Part shown: in pieces, positions 8,701-11,266 of the stretch | How positions within the stretch are numbered: the first letter of the stretch is position 1 | Layout: each line of letters begins with the position of its first letter | Source: Cephalothrix simula | Lineage: Eukaryota > Nemertea > Palaeonemertea > Archinemertea > Cephalotrichidae | Direction: 5' to 3' | Length of the DNA stretch: 11,266 bases | Assembly: GCA_035591015.1 (NCBI GenBank) | Contig: JAXIUW010205287.1 | Location: 1 to 11,266 of the forward strand | The notes under the pieces: generated by a model | Databases searched by the model: none | What the model was told of the DNA's origin: nothing | What the model saw: only the letters and a program-made list of their open reading frames with translations | Made by a program: the position numbers and the translations under genes

Positions 8701-10928
8701 AAACACGTTTATCGATATATTACTCGTTTAAATATAGTAAGAACTCGTGTTAAATTTCTTGTACAAAACTCGGCCCAATCACATATACCGTATATGGGCT
8801 ATTTTTCAGTAGATTTTATATTAAATCATTTTTTATCTTTTTATCTTGTCATAGCTGGACAAAGTGGTGGACAAACTTGGCTATCCAGATTTTATGATGG
8901 ACGATGCGCAATTAGACAGTATCTATTCTTCAGTAAGTAATTTATAAAATTTATAAAGAATTATTCGGTCGCAAAAAATGAAAATTAGGCCCTAATGATA
9001 AAATTATTAACATTAACATTATTTGTATTTTAAACTACAGTCCATGGTTTTAACATCATATTATACTGTACCTATGTTAAAGCAGCGGCTCGGTTGGGCC
9101 TCGAAAAAATCCTGAAAAAAAATTGATGTTTGTTATAGACGAGTCTTTTTTTGGGAGTAATAACCACTTTTTTATAAGAGACTTCTGCATGTTAGGGGAG
9201 TCTCTTTAAGAGACGTTCCGGATGGCCCACCCCCTCCCGAGAACGTCACCTCCACGGACGAATATCGTCCCCCCGGTGTATGATATGTTATACAAATCGG
9301 ACAAGATCCCTACGGACAATGATCTCTACCACACCGGTTACATCTTATATTCCAAGGGGGTAAAGTCCAGTTCAGAAAATTTGGATAAATTTCTTTTAAA
9401 TAGCATGTATTTTCTATTTTCAGCTTACAATCGTCCCTAGTGATTATTTTCAAAACGTTTTGAACATAAACAAATTTGAAAAAGTTGATTGGAATAGGAG
9501 ATTGAAAGAGGGAGTTAATAAGGACGAATGGAGAGTGGCAACGTATGACGTAGCGGCGAAAATGTCACAACTTTGGGTTGAATTGATTGTACCGGCTGGA
9601 ATGTTGCAATTACCGCTATTTGACCAATCGATACCGATGTACATGAATTTTGGATCAATGGGGAGCATTTTAGCCCATGAATTGATCAATGCTATTGATG
9701 AAATCGGTAAGGCTATGCAGAAAGTCGCCCAAAAAAGTTAAATTTAAATCCATTGCTATCTTTGGAATCTGTTGGAATATATGGGTCATTTGACGCTATA
9801 TTTTAAGGAGCATTATCCCATGTTGGTGCCAGCCCGTGAGAAAAATTATTACTGTATTCATTTTTAGGTGGTTTCTATAGTAAAGACGGCACATTCTTGG
9901 ATTGGTGGTCAAAAGAAACAGAGACAAATTATGTCAAACGTCGAAAATGTATTGTTGATTTTTACGACAAGAAAACGTACTCAGCGAGAGGCACTACGGT
10001 AATATAAGGCCCTTTATTCTATTTTACGGAGTTTAATATGACAAGAAGCTTGAGAAACCTCTAAGTTTGTAGCTACTAGCCCCATAATGTTTAGCGTTTT
10101 TTTGAGTGATAAACATGAATTAAAACGTGTTCAGGTAGTTTTCGAGTCCCCTCTCTTTATATTGTTTTAGATAAAATACAAATTCTAATTTATTTCAGTT
10201 TAAAGTAAATGGCCTGTCATATTCCCGTACTGGTGTCGCAGAAACCGGCGGAGTACGAAATGCATTTTGGGTAAATAAAATTCATTCATAAATGTCTTTA
10301 ACAGATCACGTGATTCTAGCATGCACACTGAGAGATAACATTTGATTAGTCAATCTATATATCGCGGCATCGTAACGCGTCACAATTGAATTTAACCAAT
10401 CAGCTCAGACGATGCATATCAAATTTTCACGTATTATAACGAGTGCTGTGATTAGTGGAAATAATTAAATTCCAAACGCAATCTGTTTACAGGCTTGATT
10501 AGGTACAAGATACAAGTACCCATACTTTAGTGAGTGTTTCTTACCGTTTAAATTTCTGGCAACTATTAATTGTACTTTTTCAGGCATACAAAGATTGGGA
10601 GGCGAAAAATGGCGCTGAAAAATTGTCTCCTTCTCTCCACCTCAACAATGAACAGGCATTCTTCGTGTCATATGCCCAGGTGAGGCGAGACCTCTTCGTT
10701 TATGTCGTGATTAGATTAAAATCTGGAAAAATTACAGAAAAACATATTGCACTGTTAAATGTTTTGGGCGTCTGTCACCTAAATGTTTTGGTTTTTGCCA
10801 TAAAGTCATTTGTCATTCAGTAATTATATTTCTTTTTCGAAATGCACTTTTCAGACCAATTGCTACATCAGATCAGAATACTACAAATGGTTGCAAGGGC
10901 AAAGAGGAAGCGTTCCCGAAGAAATAAG
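5108..10928 (+). CDS. Neprilysin-like M13 family protein, predicted catalytically inactive; 3' partial
   Basis: Joining 5108-5788, 6356-6565, 7457-7549, 7847-7983, 8126-8348, 8457-8555, 8855-8932, 9424-9706, 9868-9998, 10199-10270, 10584-10679 and 10855-10928 gives an unbroken 725-residue frame plus two bases, close to the 750 residues of neprilysin. M13 enzymes are type II membrane zinc peptidases that cleave small peptides outside the cell. This one keeps the anchor, the N-terminal cysteine set, the VPAGMLQ and KDGTFLDWW landmarks, late cysteines in exons 9 and 12, and sequons in exons 1, 2 and 4. It has lost catalytic residues: HExxH is HELIN (592-596), the first ligand of ENxAD is Thr656, NAxY is AAKM (551-554) and the late His position is Ser720. 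It probably binds peptides or partners rather than cutting. The C-terminal end, expected to carry the CxxW terminus, is outside the window. Confidence 0.85.
5882..5945. repeat. Small palindrome (foldback) in intron 1
   Basis: The 20-nt arms 5882-5901 and 5926-5945 match at 18 of 20 positions when inverted (ATACATCAAAAC core) around a 24-nt AT-rich loop. It may be a tiny MITE or a solo hairpin. Confidence 0.6.
5963..6327. repeat. 321-nt insertion bracketed by a 22-bp direct repeat
   Basis: The 22 bases at 5963-5984 (containing CAAACAATACAAAATTTCCC) recur exactly at 6306-6327. Between them lies a block unlike the rest of the intron, with repeated GGGATCGG motifs and a two-copy tandem unit of 34 and 31 nt at 6215-6248 and 6249-6279. 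A long target duplication, a replication-slippage duplication or repair-patch insertion would all give this pattern. Confidence 0.55.
6356..6565 (+). CDS. M13 exon 2
   Basis: This encodes 70 residues, from IDLGGLGMYYKYYINDKD to FETQLAK, in phase 0 at both ends. It aligns with the neprilysin segment after the HVIH-IDQ junction that runs to the ExQLA helix. It contains a sequon (NVT). Acceptor TTTTTCAG, donor AAG before GTAAAT. Confidence 0.88.
6566..7456 (+). other. Intron 2, containing a degenerate minisatellite
   Basis: This is the largest intron seen (891 nt). Its donor is GTAAAT and its acceptor TGTTACAG. More than 400 nt of it is a GCGTAC-rich tandem array. Open frames that cross the array are not genes. 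Confidence 0.8.
6793..7280. repeat. GCGTAC minisatellite inside a possible transposon shell
   Basis: From 6849 to 7258 a degenerate unit of about 30 nt (GCGTACACGGGAAGCGTACA, then an A/T-rich part) repeats; the hexamer GCGTAC occurs about 14 times by hand count. The flanks are loosely inverted: AGGGCCTTAT...ATTGGGG from 6793 and CCCAATAAGACCCT ending at 7280. TCGAG lies outside both ends (6788-6792 and 7284-7288). The array may be the core of a non-autonomous DNA element; the tandem repeat is firm, the shell tentative. Confidence 0.6.
7457..7549 (+). CDS. M13 exon 3
   Basis: This encodes 31 residues, ITETSPVSENPHDYENRHTL continuing to DTKGSG, in phase 0 at both ends. It matches the variable loop after the ExQLA helix and the NRHTLGDL segment (neprilysin has a YxxMxxxDL-like stretch here). 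Donor GGG before GTAAGC. Confidence 0.78.
7634..7691 (+). repeat. Short tandem repeat in intron 3
   Basis: Three imperfect units of about 17-21 nt begin GTGCAGTAT or GTGCAACAT, each followed by an A-rich tail. They lie wholly within intron 3 (7550-7846). Confidence 0.5.
7847..7983 (+). CDS. M13 exon 4
   Basis: This encodes 45 residues plus two bases, starting IDWTAFFKYMF and ending LGKDKNR (Arg codon split). The IDW segment is a family landmark, and NVS is a sequon. Acceptor CTTTCAG, donor TAG before GTATTA. Confidence 0.85.
8126..8348 (+). CDS. M13 exon 5
   Basis: This completes the split Arg codon and adds 74 residues. It covers ILNNYLSWRLIQAYLPDLS (neprilysin: IQNYLVWxxV) and RYCFYYAANKMSDALGAMFV, where active relatives have WxxCxxYVN...GxLYV. 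Here the Cys is kept in WRYCFYY. It ends FADQSKAK, phase 0, with donor AAG before GTTTGT. Confidence 0.87.
8457..8555 (+). CDS. M13 exon 6
   Basis: This encodes 33 residues in phase 0 at both ends. VHEMVNHIRTTIKNHLSSRT continues into WMSQDTRERAEEK and matches the family helix ending W-M-x-x-x-T-x-x-x-A-x-x-K. Acceptor ACATAG, donor AAG before GTAGGC. The frame and family match outweigh the weak pyrimidine tract. Confidence 0.85.
8855..8932 (+). CDS. M13 exon 7
   Basis: This encodes 26 residues in phase 0 at both ends, LDKVVDKLGYPDFMMDDAQL then DSIYSS. GYPD is the conserved motif following the AxxK helix. Acceptor CTTGTCATAG, donor TCA before GTAAGT. Confidence 0.87.
8933..9423 (+). other. 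Intron 7, with a CpG-rich island
   Basis: 491 nt, donor GTAAGT, acceptor TATTTTCAG. Around 9195-9360 the composition shifts to GC- and CpG-rich, and perfect short palindromes occur at 9200-9214 (GTCTCTTTAAGAGAC) and 9256-9270 (GGACGAATATCGTCC). An open frame from 9222 crosses the acceptor in another frame and is not supported as a gene. Confidence 0.6.
9424..9706 (+). CDS. M13 exon 8: zinc-motif exon, degenerate
   Basis: This encodes 94 residues plus one base. It carries ELIVPAGMLQLPLF (neprilysin IVFPAGILQPPFF) and NFGSMGSILAHELINAID (NYGGIGMVIGHEITHGFD). Residues 592-596 read H-E-L-I-N, so the second zinc histidine is Asn (AAT at 9688-9690). The substrate-binding NAxY is AAKM (9553-9564). 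Donor TCG before GTAAGG. Confidence 0.9.
9868..9998 (+). CDS. M13 exon 9
   Basis: This completes a split Gly codon and adds 43 residues, GFYSKDGTFLDWWSKETETN then YVKRRKCIVDFY and onward to ARGTT. KDGxxxDWW and the Cys in KCIVDFY are family landmarks. Acceptor TTTTTAG, donor ACG before GTAATA. Confidence 0.88.
10199..10270 (+). CDS. M13 exon 10: third zinc-ligand exon, degenerate
   Basis: This encodes 24 residues in phase 0 at both ends, FKVNGLSYSRTGVAETGGVR then NAFW. In active M13 enzymes the middle reads GENIADNGG, whose Glu binds zinc. Here that Glu is Thr (10229-10231) and the Asp is Glu (10241-10243), while the GG is kept. Donor TGG before GTAAAT. Confidence 0.88.
10271..10583 (+). other. 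Intron 10
   Basis: 313 nt, donor GTAAAT, acceptor TTTTTCAG. I see only weak, imperfect internal inverted matches and no gene or clear repeat. Confidence 0.7.
10584..10679 (+). CDS. M13 exon 11
   Basis: This encodes 32 residues in phase 0 at both ends, AYKDWEAKNGAEKLSPSLHL then NNEQAFFVSYAQ. It matches the AYxxY helix and the QLFFxxxAQ segment of the family. Acceptor TTTTTCAG, donor CAG before GTGAGG. Confidence 0.88.
10855..10928 (+). CDS. M13 exon 12: late active-site segment, degenerate
   Basis: This encodes 24 residues plus two bases, TNCYIRSEYYKWLQGQRGSV then PEEI(R). It corresponds to VWCGTYRPEY...HSPGNFR of neprilysin. The Cys is kept. The active-site His aligns with Ser720, and the Arg may be kept as the split codon at 726. 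Donor AAG before GTAATA, phase 2. Confidence 0.85.
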
Positions 10929-11266
10929 GTAATATACACTTTTACACTTTATGGCGCATGCATCTACACATAACCTACTTCGGCAATGTTAGCGTTAGCA
11001 ATCAGCCAAAAACATTAGTGGATATGTTCAATTAATGATACTAATTCAATAATTACAAATTCGAATTAAAGGGGCACGCTGCTGATTTGTTTATAAACAG
11101 CGCCACACACGTCTGACTCAATCACCGCGATTAGTTTATCACTATCATGACTATTATTCCTCACTAACGTGCATTTTGATTCCGTTAGCTAATCACTAAA
11201 GTGATGGGCGGTCACGTACTTTTCTCATTGATTGGGTTTTGTGTACAAACAAACCAGCAGAGTTCC
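10929..11266 (+). other. Start of intron 12, running off the window
   Basis: After the donor GTAATA there is no convincing exon; the final C-terminal coding segment is expected beyond 11266. A small hairpin (CGCTG / CAGCG around TTTATAAA) lies near 11077-11103. Nothing else is recognisable. Confidence 0.65.

Noticed and set aside
8602-8940. 112-codon open frame ending near exon 7
   Set aside because: It is mostly intron 6. Exon 7 is read in a different frame that matches M13 (GYPD motif) and has good splice sites.
10271-10583. Imperfect inverted matches in intron 10 as a MITE
   Set aside because: Matches are short and interrupted (CTGAG/CTCAG and a loose TTGATTAGT partner), no better than chance in this DNA.

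Overview
The window looks like nuclear DNA of a multicellular animal, probably an invertebrate. It holds a class A G-protein-coupled receptor (GPCR) in one exon, and a neprilysin-family (M13) gene split by GT-AG introns of about 110-890 nt. The non-coding DNA is AT-rich and carries several small foldback and tandem repeats. The sequence does not identify the phylum or species.

Layout: bases 85-1164 encode a complete 359-residue seven-helix receptor, followed by a hairpin in its 3' region. Bases 1165-3452 are intergenic and contain two short inverted-repeat elements (1673-1926 and 2271-2431). From 3453 to the right edge lies one M13 locus on the + strand. It has two separate first exons, called 1A (3453-4124) and 1B (5108-5788) here. 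Each encodes a cytosolic tail, a membrane anchor and the start of an M13 ectodomain, and each ends in a phase-0 donor at the homologous position. Only one set of body exons follows (exons 2-12, 6356-10928). I reconstructed their junctions by reading frame and splice consensus. They join without a frame break to give 725 residues plus two bases with exon 1B, or 722 plus two bases with exon 1A. The last C-terminal segment lies beyond the window.

Two points deserve attention. First, the M13 body keeps the fold-defining cysteines and family landmarks but has lost the catalytic apparatus. The zinc motif HExxH reads HELIN, the third zinc-ligand site (ENxAD) reads TGVAE, the substrate-binding NAxY reads AAKM, and the position of the late active-site histidine reads Ser. 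It is best described as a predicted M13 pseudoprotease. Second, the two diverged but intact first exons over a single body suggest alternative promoters that swap the membrane anchor and N-terminal lobe. The alternative is a truncated tandem duplicate. A perfect CRE-type octamer sits 12 nt before the exon 1B ATG.

The GPCR and the M13 gene are neighbours on the same strand; nothing in the sequence shows a functional link. All domain calls are by eye, without database search or transcript data.
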